A stretch of 64,000 nucleotides of DNA from Clostridia bacterium (GTDB lineage Bacteria; Bacillota; Clostridia; Christensenellales; Borkfalkiaceae). The notes under the pieces were generated by a model that saw only the letters and a list, made by a program, of their open reading frames with translations, was not told where the DNA came from and searched no databases. Location of the stretch: positions 33,161 through 97,160 of the forward strand of contig JAFSLQ010000050.1 in the NCBI GenBank assembly GCA_017448355.1. The letters run 5' to 3'. Shown here in pieces: positions 25,943 to 35,186 of the stretch (position 1 is the first letter of the stretch; each line of letters opens with the position of its first letter). The position numbers and the translations under genes are program-made.

Positions 25943-27059
25943 GAACATCTCCCCATTTAATTTTTATTTCATCGGGCACATCGTTATCTGTAAGATGGAT
26001 ATAACAGCCTCTACTGTAAAAATTAATACTAGAACTATTAGATTTAAAAAGAGCAGATTTTAGTTCCTTATTTGTGGTTTTAATAAAAATGGTTTTTGGT
26101 GATGCATGTTCACTCTCAAGTTCAAACATTACATCATTATAATTTGCAAATGCTAAGAACTCTAAATCATTTATTTCTTTTGTTTTCTCAATTGAATCAA
26201 AATGAGATTTAAAATCTTCATAAAAAACTTGCTCAGTTAAAAAATCTAAAATTTTAGAAGGATCACTGGTTATTAACTTTAACTGTTTTACAGAATCTCC
26301 ATTTTTAGACAATAACTTATCTACCTTTTGATCGCTACTAGCCTTAAATTCAGTATATGATATATCATATTGATCAGCATTAATTCTACTTCTCACATCC
26401 TCAATTAAATTAAACAAATTTCGCCAAGTTAAAACAAACGGACGTCTTTCTAAAATTTTATCAGCTATTTCCGAGCGGATCAATCTTAAATAATCTTCAA
26501 ATCGTTCTTGATTAAGAATTTCATTATCATCTGGAGAATAAAATGTTTTAAATAAAGAAAAAGATTCTTCTTTTACTTGATCTATGCTGTAATTTTCTAT
26601 TACAAATTTTTCTATTATTTCTTTAAGATTGTCCTGTAAAGTTTTTGTAGCATTTTCAAATTTATTTTTAGCTTGCCTAATAATTGATTTACAGCTTGCT
26701 TTAGTCGTAAGCACGTCATTTATTAATTCGTCTAAAAAACTTTCTTCTTTATAGTTAATAACAAGGGGGTTTTCTAAAAAAAGAGTGAACTTTTTATTAG
26801 GATCAAAAACTAATAGCCAATTTACAAATACTCTTTTTAATGTCTCCTTATCCACATCTCCACTTTTAACTTGTATAAGAGTATTAGGTTGAGTATTGTC
26901 AATGATAGAAAATAATGGAAAATAGCTGTTACTAATTTCAACATCATCACAGCTTTCATATGTAACCTCATTGTAATGTCCCATTTTTAATGAAAAAAAT
27001 GTGAAAACTAACTTTTGATACTCAAATCCGCTTTGTGCATATAATCCTGCTTTATTCAT
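25932..27059 (-). CDS. ABC-3C effector: PD-(D/E)XK-like nuclease plus C-terminal adaptor region
   Basis: A 375-residue protein. The first ~100 residues resemble restriction-like folds of the DUF4297/Cap4 type: a GFEYQ motif (Glu13), CDDVEIS (Asp39, Glu41) and a later LIQVKSG strand (Gln63-x-Lys65). This forms an E...D...QxK active site. A variant PD-(D/E)XK fold is therefore likely and would cut DNA. The rest is helical with no motif and should hold the ABC-3C C-terminal domain that contacts the middle component. It begins 11 bp after the DUF2971 gene and leads the three-component set. Confidence 0.7.
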   Translation of the reverse strand: MNKAGLYAQSGFEYQKLVFTFFSLKMGHYNEVTYESCDDVEISNSYFPLFSIIDNTQPNTLIQVKSGDVDKETLKRVFVNWLLVFDPNKKFTLFLENPLVINYKEESFLDELINDVLTTKASCKSIIRQAKNKFENATKTLQDNLKEIIEKFVIENYSIDQVKEESFSLFKTFYSPDDNEILNQERFEDYLRLIRSEIADKILERRPFVLTWRNLFNLIEDVRSRINADQYDISYTEFKASSDQKVDKLLSKNGDSVKQLKLITSDPSKILDFLTEQVFYEDFKSHFDSIEKTKEINDLEFLAFANYNDVMFELESEHASPKTIFIKTTNKELKSALFKSNSSSINFYSRGCYIHLTDNDVPDEIKIKWGDVHED

Positions 27060-27070
27060 TATTTTCTTCC

Positions 27071-28036
27071 TTATAAAAGATTACTATTTATTAAATAAAA
27101 ACCAATCTTGTACGCAAATTGTTGCATTTTGATTTTATTTTGTTCCGAACAATTTTTACCAAGATAGACCGCTTTAATCTTAGGAGAAAGCAAGTTCTCC
27201 TTTGCACCACCTATAATGCGCCATTCTTTTTGATAAGCCCATTTCGTGTTTTTAGTTAAAAATAGGCGAAGAAACTGTGACTTGTCTGCATCTATTTGTC
27301 CATTAGAAAACCCGAATATCATTTGTCCGATAAAATTATATACTATTTGTTCAAGAATGTTCGTGTTTCTATCATCTTGATAAACGACTGGAAAAATCGC
27401 CGAGTTAAATTCATAATCTGAAACGTCATATTCTATACAATAACCCGAATAATTATCAGTGTAGTTTTCCCACATGTAAGGATTGTCTTTTAATTCACTG
27501 AGAGAACAAATCCCCGTTTCATTTTTTGCATTATAGCCTATTGCAAACAACTTTTCTATCTGCTGTTTTATGTCCGGATCTTCCAATTTTTGCGGAATGC
27601 CTACTATCCAATTCACAAACGGTGCGATATCTGTATTTGGAACTAAATCCTGCAACTCAAAGGACGCATCAAGCAGATAATTCGGTCTTACCGTACCATC
27701 TCTATTTTGTATACCATGTAAAATTGCTTGCGCTCTTTCATAATTCTCAGACGTCGTGTATGGTCTTAATTGCTCGACAATTTGTTCGACACATTTTCTT
27801 TTTAATCCGCCACTTTTTATATCAAAAACATCTTGCAAGTCAAAGCTCACATCGCATTCGGTAGGATCATCAAGATTTTTAGCTGGGCAAAGATAAACAT
27901 AGCCTTTTTCAAGCATATCGAAAGCAAATTTATCGAACGGTCTGTATTTAAACAAAGGCCTTGGCCCATGATATATAAAGCTTTCTTTTTGATTAAAAAA
28001 ATCATTGAGATATTGTACTTTTTCTTCGTTTGTCAT
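27071..28036 (-). CDS. DUF2971 family protein
   Basis: A 321-residue member of the DUF2971 family, recognised by FKYRPFDKFAFDMLEKGYVYL, the LDDPTECD stretch, the ICSLSELKDNPYMWENYTDNYSG segment split by short turns, and WAYQKEWRIIG near the C-terminus. Members occur widely in defence islands and their biochemical activity is not established. It lies 8 bp after the SF2 helicase gene and 11 bp before the ABC-3C effector, so it physically joins the two defence modules in one transcript. Confidence 0.85.
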   Translation of the reverse strand: MTNEEKVQYLNDFFNQKESFIYHGPRPLFKYRPFDKFAFDMLEKGYVYLCPAKNLDDPTECDVSFDLQDVFDIKSGGLKRKCVEQIVEQLRPYTTSENYERAQAILHGIQNRDGTVRPNYLLDASFELQDLVPNTDIAPFVNWIVGIPQKLEDPDIKQQIEKLFAIGYNAKNETGICSLSELKDNPYMWENYTDNYSGYCIEYDVSDYEFNSAIFPVVYQDDRNTNILEQIVYNFIGQMIFGFSNGQIDADKSQFLRLFLTKNTKWAYQKEWRIIGGAKENLLSPKIKAVYLGKNCSEQNKIKMQQFAYKIGFYLINSNLL

Positions 28037-28044
28037 TTCATGTT

Positions 28045-30933
28045 TTATTTTGAAACAGTAAGAAAACCATCAATAAAGGCGTTTGGAAACGCAAATTGTT
28101 TTTCAACTTCTATCCCATTAATAATAAAAGAAACACGGAAATACTTTTTACCGCTATCCATCCAAATAATTTTACCATCTCCAAACTTTTTGTGGTTTAC
28201 TTTAATACCTAAATCAACATTAGCAAGAATCTTTTCCCAATCAGGCCCTTCATCTTTTTTCTCTTCAACAATCTGGTGCGGTTTATTTATAATTTCTCTC
28301 TTAACTTGAATACTCTCTACTTTTGGAACAATTATATCAACAAAATCCGGGGCTTCCATCGATGCTTGTTGCCTAGCATAAAGAGCCTCATATTCTTCAC
28401 GGCGAAGAACAGTATCCCAACCGCCGACATCTTCACATTCGTGCATATCAATGCCAGTATAGGATAAACTTGAGTTTTCATATTTACGGAAACCGAAAAT
28501 ACCTTGATTCATCTTTTCTGGATCAAAAAGACCAATTTCGTTAAGAATCTCAAAATCTTTCACATTTAACCCCGTAACCTTTTTGAAGAGCTCAGGTTCT
28601 ATCTGTGTTATAACATCTTTAATTGTATATTCACGGAAATCCGTAAGATACATAAAAGCAGGAATACGTGCGGCAAGCTTTAATAGTTTTTCTTGCACTT
28701 GTTTACGGAGAGATTTTGCCTCTTTATCCGCTTCACTCATTTCTTTCTTTTCTTTATCGGTTATATCGTCACCCTTTTCTTTTTTAAGTTTTTTAACCTT
28801 TTCAGAACGATTTATAATGGTATCAATTTCTGCATTTAAAGCTCTGAATCCTTCAATATTCATAAGAGCCGCCATAGCATCAGGATTATCTCTTAACTTT
28901 TTAAGGGTGTCGTTATCAACATGAACAAGCAGTGCTGTCTGCCAACGTTTTGCAAGCAATGTAGCCGATGTTCCCGCGTAGGTTATGTCCAAAATATCCT
29001 GTGCATCAATTTGATTCATTGATGCACCATCAAAAGCCAAAACTGGAAGAAACTGAATAAACTCACTTACCTTTGATTCGGGACTTATATCATCAACTTT
29101 TAACCTGCAAGAATAATCTGCAATCTGATGTAAAGCTCTTTCTAATGCAAAGTCAAAAATATAGCACTCTTTTTTAATGATAACTCGATTTCCACAATCG
29201 TCAATTGTTTCCCATGGCGATTGCACGCGGAATGCAGCTTGGAAATATGATTCTGGAGACTTAAGGTTACGGAGCATAAAAATCCCTGTCCAAGGACGAA
29301 CAGTTACACCCGTGGTAAGTTTACCACAAGTCAGTGTAATCGTTTTTGTTTTAAGCGGGTCACCCATTGCGTGCTGAACTGGATATAGTGCATCAAGCCC
29401 GATACCTGCTTTAGCCCCGGCACAAACTATGACCTTATAACTACCATAAGTGACACTATTCTGTTTTTGTGCAAGTAGATTGGCCATTGCATAACACGAT
29501 GCGACATTAGGCAAGTACCAAAGCGTATGAGTTAAAACATTAAGTAGCGTTGTGTCAGAAAAAGGCATAGGCGGTTTTTCGCTACCAAGTTTTAAATCAT
29601 CGGTTGTTGTAAACCTACCCCTTATAAGTTCCAACCATTTCTGAACATCGCTTTCATAAATAAAACGTGCTGTTTCCGGTTTGCCTTTTACTTGAGGTTC
29701 CGCTTTGAAAAACTCATTTATATCAAACTCATCAAACCCTTCCATAACGGCATTATGAACAATTTCGTCTGGTACTTTGTAGGTAAGCATTATCATTTTA
29801 GGAAGAGCGGCATAAGGATTATCCCCGTTACCTTTCCAGTTTTCTTTTGCAAATTGTTCATCCGAATAGGTCCAATTAAAAACCTGATCTTCTAAAAACT
29901 CGCCGCTATTTAACGCCCTGAAAGGCGTTCCCGACAAATAAAGATAATGTCCTGCAGTTATAGGAAGGAACGTTTCGTTAATGGCATTGCCCGCTTCCTC
30001 TCTCTGATATTTTTCAATGTCAAAATCGTTATCTTCTTCGTCAAATTTCTCAAAAAGATTTTTTGCATTTTCACGCCATGCGCCAAAATGATATTCGTCA
30101 AAAGCGACCAAATCCCAATTGGTTGTATGTATAAATTCGTTTTTTGCCTTTATCCCACCTGCTTCGTTTGTGCCAAGCATATCCTGAAAAGAACCAAAAA
30201 CGACTATGGGCCGAGATTTATCACAAGTTTCAAATTGTTCGTCAAGTTTTTTTGCGTCAAACTTAGCTTCTTTATTAGAAACAAATTGCCATCCATCAAA
30301 ATCAATATGGTGAGAAATGTCTTCTTGCCAAGCAGATTCAACGGCAGGCTTAAATGTAAGAATAAGGATTTTCTTAAACCCCATCTCTTTTGCAAGCTGA
30401 TATGTGGCAAATGTCTTCCCAAAACGCATTTTTGCATTCCATAAAAACTTCGGCGGTCTATTTGGATCTTCTGATAAAGCCTTGCGAAAATATTTTGCTG
30501 TCATGTCCACAGCATAAGTCTGTTCCTCACGCATTGAAAAAGTCCATGTGCGCTGTCCCTCAAGACGAATGCCAGTAATCAGCTCATTAACAGCATCTTT
30601 AATATCTTCAACGGTACAATTAAACCATTCGTTTCTATCTATACCTTCGTTAAACTGTTTGATACGTTTACGACGTAAAATCCTATGCACATCTTTATCA
30701 GTAAAAGAAGTACCGTCTGAACGCATCGCAGATGATTTAAAAACAATTTTGTAGTTTGAAATACCAGCGGTATGAAGTTGCTCTTTAATACGCTGTTCTG
30801 TATCTTCACGTTCTGTGTAGCCAACTTTTATGTATCCGTTATGATCAGCAAGATCAGGCAATATATATCCGTAAATTGTTGAAACAATAAACGGACGATT
30901 ATGCAGTATTTCTGATAAACTAATACCTGCCAT
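28045..30933 (-). CDS. GIY-YIG (T5orf172-like) nuclease fused to SF2 helicase, restriction subunit
   Basis: A 962-residue protein. Residues about 15-115 look like a T5orf172/GIY-YIG nuclease (IYGYILP..., GYIKVGYTEREDTEQRI, then NEWFNC). A superfamily 2 helicase follows with Walker A AKMRFGKT (about 166-174), Walker B AFDEYHFG (about 278), a LYLSGTPFRAL motif III and a SYFQAAFRVQSPWE motif VI-like stretch. The C-terminus ends in a small beta-rich segment (VNHKKFGDGKIIWMDSG) of UvrD/PcrA-tail or Tudor type. The methylase genes directly upstream (1-bp overlap) make this the restriction arm of a restriction-modification system. Cleavage site and cofactor are unknown. Confidence 0.82.
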   Translation of the reverse strand: MAGISLSEILHNRPFIVSTIYGYILPDLADHNGYIKVGYTEREDTEQRIKEQLHTAGISNYKIVFKSSAMRSDGTSFTDKDVHRILRRKRIKQFNEGIDRNEWFNCTVEDIKDAVNELITGIRLEGQRTWTFSMREEQTYAVDMTAKYFRKALSEDPNRPPKFLWNAKMRFGKTFATYQLAKEMGFKKILILTFKPAVESAWQEDISHHIDFDGWQFVSNKEAKFDAKKLDEQFETCDKSRPIVVFGSFQDMLGTNEAGGIKAKNEFIHTTNWDLVAFDEYHFGAWRENAKNLFEKFDEEDNDFDIEKYQREEAGNAINETFLPITAGHYLYLSGTPFRALNSGEFLEDQVFNWTYSDEQFAKENWKGNGDNPYAALPKMIMLTYKVPDEIVHNAVMEGFDEFDINEFFKAEPQVKGKPETARFIYESDVQKWLELIRGRFTTTDDLKLGSEKPPMPFSDTTLLNVLTHTLWYLPNVASCYAMANLLAQKQNSVTYGSYKVIVCAGAKAGIGLDALYPVQHAMGDPLKTKTITLTCGKLTTGVTVRPWTGIFMLRNLKSPESYFQAAFRVQSPWETIDDCGNRVIIKKECYIFDFALERALHQIADYSCRLKVDDISPESKVSEFIQFLPVLAFDGASMNQIDAQDILDITYAGTSATLLAKRWQTALLVHVDNDTLKKLRDNPDAMAALMNIEGFRALNAEIDTIINRSEKVKKLKKEKGDDITDKEKKEMSEADKEAKSLRKQVQEKLLKLAARIPAFMYLTDFREYTIKDVITQIEPELFKKVTGLNVKDFEILNEIGLFDPEKMNQGIFGFRKYENSSLSYTGIDMHECEDVGGWDTVLRREEYEALYARQQASMEAPDFVDIIVPKVESIQVKREIINKPHQIVEEKKDEGPDWEKILANVDLGIKVNHKKFGDGKIIWMDSGKKYFRVSFIINGIEVEKQFAFPNAFIDGFLTVSK

Positions 30934-32525
30934 TATTCATCTCCTTCACCAAACGATGCAATCATATTCTCAATGAAATCAATTTCTTCTTGATTTAAAT
31001 TATACTTATTATATAATTCTTTGTCCGTCCATTTTTTGCTGAAATCTTGTAAAGGAACGAACGAATAAGTCGCCTGGGTCATATTCTTATTCTTTCTAGC
31101 ACCGACTAATGCTCTAAAAAATTTCGTTTCCATATAGCTTTTAACGTTTTCAGCGATAGTTTCGTTCTTAAAAGGACCAACTCGTAAAAAAGTTTCGGTA
31201 CAAGCCGTATTTGGCCCACAAATAACTGCTTTACCTATAATCCTGGCAGGTATAGGAAATCCTATTTGTCCCGCAGCACCATCAGCTTTGGAAATAAAAA
31301 TTTTATATTTTGGCAATTCTTCTAATCCCCTACCTAATAATTTCAATCCGATATCCTTATAAACTCTTTTCGCTGCTTCAACTCCTAACATTTTACAAGT
31401 CTTGTCACCAGTTTTATCATCCTTATACTCTGCCCTAAAGGCATAAGGATTCCTAGTGCTAACTATTTCAGAAAAACTCTTTTCTCCAAATTGCTTAACC
31501 TTCCTTATGATTGAAATTATTTCATTATACCTTATAAACACATCAGCTCCATCTTCCAATAAAGGTCTTTCAGAAATAGCAGTGATGTTGTCTTTACTGT
31601 GTGAAAAAACCTTACACATCCCTGTCTGATCACGATTCCAAAGAAAATAACAAACACCACCTTCAATTGCCACACCAGGAAAGCAATCATTCGCATTGCA
31701 AAAATCATGTATTTCTCTTATTCTGTTATCATGCAACATTTCATCTCTAAATTCGTCAAGGCCTTTACCGCCTGAAAACCATCTAGAAGGTATTATCATA
31801 GTTATAAAGCGCGGATTAAGTTTTTTAGACTGTTGTATAAATTTATGATAAATAGGCATAGCACTTGAACCAGTGCCACCACCATCACTTAATTGGTAAG
31901 GCGGATTACCTATAATAACATCAAATTTCATATTAAAAATCTCCTCAAGGTTATTTGTGTGTATAAATTCGTATGCATAAGATTCTAATTCAGCCGATCT
32001 ATCATATTCATCTCTGGATGCACCACAATAGATACATTTGCCTATTTTTTTACCATTTACATCATACATGAGTTTTTTCGTATCCCATGTATGCTGTATT
32101 TTTCTAAATCTAATATTGCCTTCAGGACTATCAAAAAGAGAAACCGAGTATCTACCGTCTGGTGATTTAGAACAATACACACTCCGTCTAGACAATAAAC
32201 TTGTTAATTCCGTAATAGCTATTCCATATAGTTGCTTATGAAAAATGTGGTCAATACGTTCTTGTAAATTAGGTATTTGTTTTTCTAGACCAACAAGCAA
32301 TCTTTTTGCGATTTCCCTTAAAAACACGCCTGTTTTACAAGCTGGATCAAGAAACTTAGTGTCCGGGCTTTCAAACAAGTCTTGCGGTAACATATTTAGC
32401 ATCTTGTTCACAACTTCAGGTGGAGTAAAAACCTCATCGTTAGATAAATTTGCCAAACAAGATAAAACGTCTGGGGTATGTAGTGTTTTATTCTTATTTA
32501 TCCTGTCAAAAAAAGATTCAGTCAT
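30933..32525 (-). CDS. Eco57I-type N6-adenine DNA methyltransferase
   Basis: A 530-residue Eco57I/TaqI-class methyltransferase. The SAM-binding motif is [12 protein letters not shown] (about 58-69) and the catalytic NPPY occurs in [12 protein letters not shown] (about 201-212). [11 protein letters not shown] zinc-knuckle-like insertion precedes it, and the C-terminal half should recognise the target. It methylates adenine in a specific site, protecting host DNA from the neighbouring GIY-YIG/helicase protein. It overlaps the shorter methylase-like gene by 8 bp. Confidence 0.9.
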   Translation of the reverse strand: MTESFFDRINKNKTLHTPDVLSCLANLSNDEVFTPPEVVNKMLNMLPQDLFESPDTKFLDPACKTGVFLREIAKRLLVGLEKQIPNLQERIDHIFHKQLYGIAITELTSLLSRRSVYCSKSPDGRYSVSLFDSPEGNIRFRKIQHTWDTKKLMYDVNGKKIGKCIYCGASRDEYDRSAELESYAYEFIHTNNLEEIFNMKFDVIIGNPPYQLSDGGGTGSSAMPIYHKFIQQSKKLNPRFITMIIPSRWFSGGKGLDEFRDEMLHDNRIREIHDFCNANDCFPGVAIEGGVCYFLWNRDQTGMCKVFSHSKDNITAISERPLLEDGADVFIRYNEIISIIRKVKQFGEKSFSEIVSTRNPYAFRAEYKDDKTGDKTCKMLGVEAAKRVYKDIGLKLLGRGLEELPKYKIFISKADGAAGQIGFPIPARIIGKAVICGPNTACTETFLRVGPFKNETIAENVKSYMETKFFRALVGARKNKNMTQATYSFVPLQDFSKKWTDKELYNKYNLNQEEIDFIENMIASFGEGDE

Positions 32526-33225
32526 TTTCTTGCACTCTCCTATATGGTAATTGCGGATACTCTTTTATCGGTTTAGCGATATATTCTCCTGTTACTGGAT
32601 TTAAGGTCAAATATTTTGTAATATCTTCCTCGTTATCAAAGATTGATTTTTGTTTCTTATCTTGTGGTTTTTCTCCAACCTTCAATAGAACATCAAGTCT
32701 GAAATCTCGTCTTTTAAGGCTTGTGCCTCCTATAACGCTCCATTCTGGGAAAATTATCGGCTTGTCCGTATCTTGCTGATTTTCATCAACGCGCATAAGT
32801 GTGAGTGCATTACCACAAAGGATATTTTTGCTGAGAATATATTTAACCGCTTCACGGGTTTGTTCGTTACAATCCTTTTTGCAAACGTTTTTATATTCTT
32901 TATCCCAAATAGCGAATAACCTTTTACGGCATTCAATCACGTTATCCATTAAAAGCTCAACCCCGTATATGCTTGAAACAGCAAACACAGAGAATCTTTC
33001 AAAATCATAACTACTGCGCCTATAATTCTTTTTTATATTTGCAAGTTTACGTGATAGAATTTCCGCTAAAAAGTTCCCGTCTCCACATGCGGGTTCTAAA
33101 AAACGCTTGCTGTAATCTTCGCACATGTTACTTACAAGGTCGCACATTGCCTTTACTTCTCTTTCGGCAGTAAAAACCTCACCGTGTTCGGCAACGCGCT
33201 CTTTTGATTTAACTTGTTTTGTCAT
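32518..33225 (-). CDS. Second N6-methylase-like protein, lacking NPPY
   Basis: A 235-residue protein with a clear N-terminal [19 protein letters not shown] and SAM-binding motif [12 protein letters not shown] (about residues 42-53), very like the start of the Eco57I-type neighbour. No NPPY/DPPY motif follows, and the C-terminal part ([18 protein letters not shown]) differs. It looks like a truncated or non-catalytic methylase, perhaps a subunit of the active enzyme. It opens the enzyme part of the operon, 64 bp after the XRE regulator. Confidence 0.75.
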   Translation of the reverse strand: MTKQVKSKERVAEHGEVFTAEREVKAMCDLVSNMCEDYSKRFLEPACGDGNFLAEILSRKLANIKKNYRRSSYDFERFSVFAVSSIYGVELLMDNVIECRKRLFAIWDKEYKNVCKKDCNEQTREAVKYILSKNILCGNALTLMRVDENQQDTDKPIIFPEWSVIGGTSLKRRDFRLDVLLKVGEKPQDKKQKSIFDNEEDITKYLTLNPVTGEYIAKPIKEYPQLPYRRVQEND

Positions 33226-33289
33226 CTATACCTCAATCAAATCTATTGTATTTTAGCATATAAATATGTCAATATTTGTCATATAAAAA

Positions 33290-33502
33290 TTATTCTTTAT
33301 TTTTTTCCGTTGCATCCATTATATCTCCTACATTGCACTCTAAAACATCACAAATACGGAAGATTACATCCATGGATACTATTTCATTATTACTTATTTT
33401 AGCAAGAGTAGATGTGGATATACCCGTTTTAAGACGTAAATCAGTTTTATTCATTCCTTTATCAATCAGTAATTTCCACAACTTATTATAATTCGCTACC
33501 AT
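33290..33502 (-). CDS. XRE-family regulator of the restriction-modification operon (C-protein-like)
   Basis: A 70-residue Cro/C1-type helix-turn-helix protein (NKLWKLLIDKGMNKTDLRLKT, then STSTLAKISNNEIVSMDVI). The open frame extends 26 codons upstream, but the ATG at 33502 gives the usual length and matches the start of a paralogue at 37517-37723, which shares most of its sequence. A perfect 20-bp palindrome lies about 60-80 bp upstream of the start, so it probably controls its own operon, as C proteins do to time methylase before nuclease. Confidence 0.85.
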   Translation of the reverse strand: MVANYNKLWKLLIDKGMNKTDLRLKTGISTSTLAKISNNEIVSMDVIFRICDVLECNVGDIMDATEKNKE

Positions 33503-33564
33503 ATCAAACACATCTGTAAAAGAGATCCCATATATTTTATTATTTTTATTAAAAAAACACAATA

Positions 33565-33584
33565 TTATTTGACTTATCAAATAA
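33565..33584. promoter_or_regulatory. Palindromic operator-like site
   Basis: TTATTTGA-CTTA-TCAAATAA is a perfect 8-bp inverted repeat with a 4-bp centre. It lies between the 518-aa gene and the XRE regulator. An XRE dimer would fit such a site. The motif ATTTGATAA also occurs upstream of the paralogous regulator (around 37794). Confidence 0.6.
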
Positions 33585-33618
33585 AAAATTTAGTAAACAA
33601 GAAATACTGCCCTGTTTT

Positions 33619-35175
33619 TCAATCAACATGCCATTTATCAATCATAGGTATTGACAGTAACTGTGTTTTTTTACTATATATTTCTTTTAATTCTTTATTT
33701 TTATTCCTTAAAACATTTATTATTGTTTTATATTTTTTGCTATTTTCAACTCCGCGATGACAAGCAAAAACGGTATGCATTCTTTCGACAATTATCCCTA
33801 AACACATATCAATACCAATAAAAATATTATTTGTGTCCTTAAATGCTCCTGAATTTGCAAACCACATATAACCATTTGCATGCGAAAGCATCTGACTTTC
33901 CATGTAGTCCAAATACATAGCTCGTCCTATGGAAATCCCTTCTTTAGCATCAGTCTCAAATGGTTTTATGAACTCTAAAACAACTTGCGTTAATGATGGC
34001 ACTTGTCCATTTTCATCAATAAGGTAACCTAATGCATTTATAAAATTTTTACCAAAAATATCTTTATTACAAGGGTTTTTATATATTTTGCAATAAATTT
34101 GATATGCTTGATCTAAATCAAATTCTTGTTTAAGATTACGTTGCGTCTGTATTATCTGATGAACATCTAACAACTTATATCTTAAATCTTCTCCAAAGTT
34201 CTTAAAATAAACATGAGAAAATGTAGCAAATAACTCTAATAGTATTTTCCATTTGCATTTTATCTGTTCCGTTAATCCTAACTGCTTCTCTATTGCAAGA
34301 TTAGGCAATAAACATCCAATTGTTCTAAAAGTATTTGAAACATAGTTATTTTGAAAATGTTGTTCAAACACATCCGCTATCGCGTTTAATAAGGCTTGTT
34401 CTCGTCTCATTAATTCAAAAAATAAATCAGAAAAAGGTCCTCTTGTTGTAACAATATCCATGCTTAACTTTGATTCAGATTTACCCAAACGCCCATATTC
34501 TTTCTCTATCAAATTAAAAATCGGCATAACTATTGTAAAAAAATCATTTTTATATGAATCATTCAAAGAAGGATGAATCATTGAGCTACACAAGCCGTAT
34601 AGACTTCCGACACTTTCTCCTAATGTTTCTGCTATGATTTTTCTATAATTTGTTTTAGGAATACATAAAAAAGGAATTTTGGAGTTTATTATTGTGTTAA
34701 TCTGACTTTGTGTAAAATCATCTTTTAATTTCTTATTATAAAATTCGCATGCGTCTTCCCAGTCTCTTCGCAATTTTTCTGGTAACAGTATTTTATCTGC
34801 TATATCTTCAAATTCCTTATAATACTTATACTCAATTAAAAAAACTTGTCTTTGTAGTAATTCTTCTTTAACAGAGTTAATTACTCCTTTTTTGCAAAGT
34901 TCTTTTAATGCAAAGCCCTCTAAAATACATCTGGAACTTAAAAAAATTGATGTATTATGTAAATCTTCCAAGTACAAGTCTTTAAGATAAGCCAACGCAT
35001 GTGAGCTAATATAAAAGTCGAAAATATCCAAACATGAATATTTTTCTCCTTCTGCAAGCAGTTTCTCCGAACGTTGTAAAAGTATATCATTTAAACAATA
35101 GAGTTTGCCATACAAATCATCTATTTGTTTTTTTACTTCTGTTATACTATCTTGGCTCACGCCTTTTCTCCCCAT
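33619..35175 (-). CDS. Uncharacterised protein paired with a KAP NTPase (518 aa)
   Basis: A 518-residue, largely helical soluble protein that I cannot assign with confidence. An LSSRCILEGFALKEL segment (about residues 79-93) resembles the conserved Arg/Glu stretch of DUF5677-like helical proteins; this is a weak resemblance. There is no signal peptide, membrane segment or clear catalytic motif. It begins 11 bp after the KAP NTPase gene, so the two are surely co-transcribed and may form a two-gene defence unit in which this is the effector or sensor. The AT-rich codon use matches the island. Confidence 0.75.
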   Translation of the reverse strand: MGRKGVSQDSITEVKKQIDDLYGKLYCLNDILLQRSEKLLAEGEKYSCLDIFDFYISSHALAYLKDLYLEDLHNTSIFLSSRCILEGFALKELCKKGVINSVKEELLQRQVFLIEYKYYKEFEDIADKILLPEKLRRDWEDACEFYNKKLKDDFTQSQINTIINSKIPFLCIPKTNYRKIIAETLGESVGSLYGLCSSMIHPSLNDSYKNDFFTIVMPIFNLIEKEYGRLGKSESKLSMDIVTTRGPFSDLFFELMRREQALLNAIADVFEQHFQNNYVSNTFRTIGCLLPNLAIEKQLGLTEQIKCKWKILLELFATFSHVYFKNFGEDLRYKLLDVHQIIQTQRNLKQEFDLDQAYQIYCKIYKNPCNKDIFGKNFINALGYLIDENGQVPSLTQVVLEFIKPFETDAKEGISIGRAMYLDYMESQMLSHANGYMWFANSGAFKDTNNIFIGIDMCLGIIVERMHTVFACHRGVENSKKYKTIINVLRNKNKELKEIYSKKTQLLSIPMIDKWHVD

Positions 35176-35186
35176 TATGATTTAAC

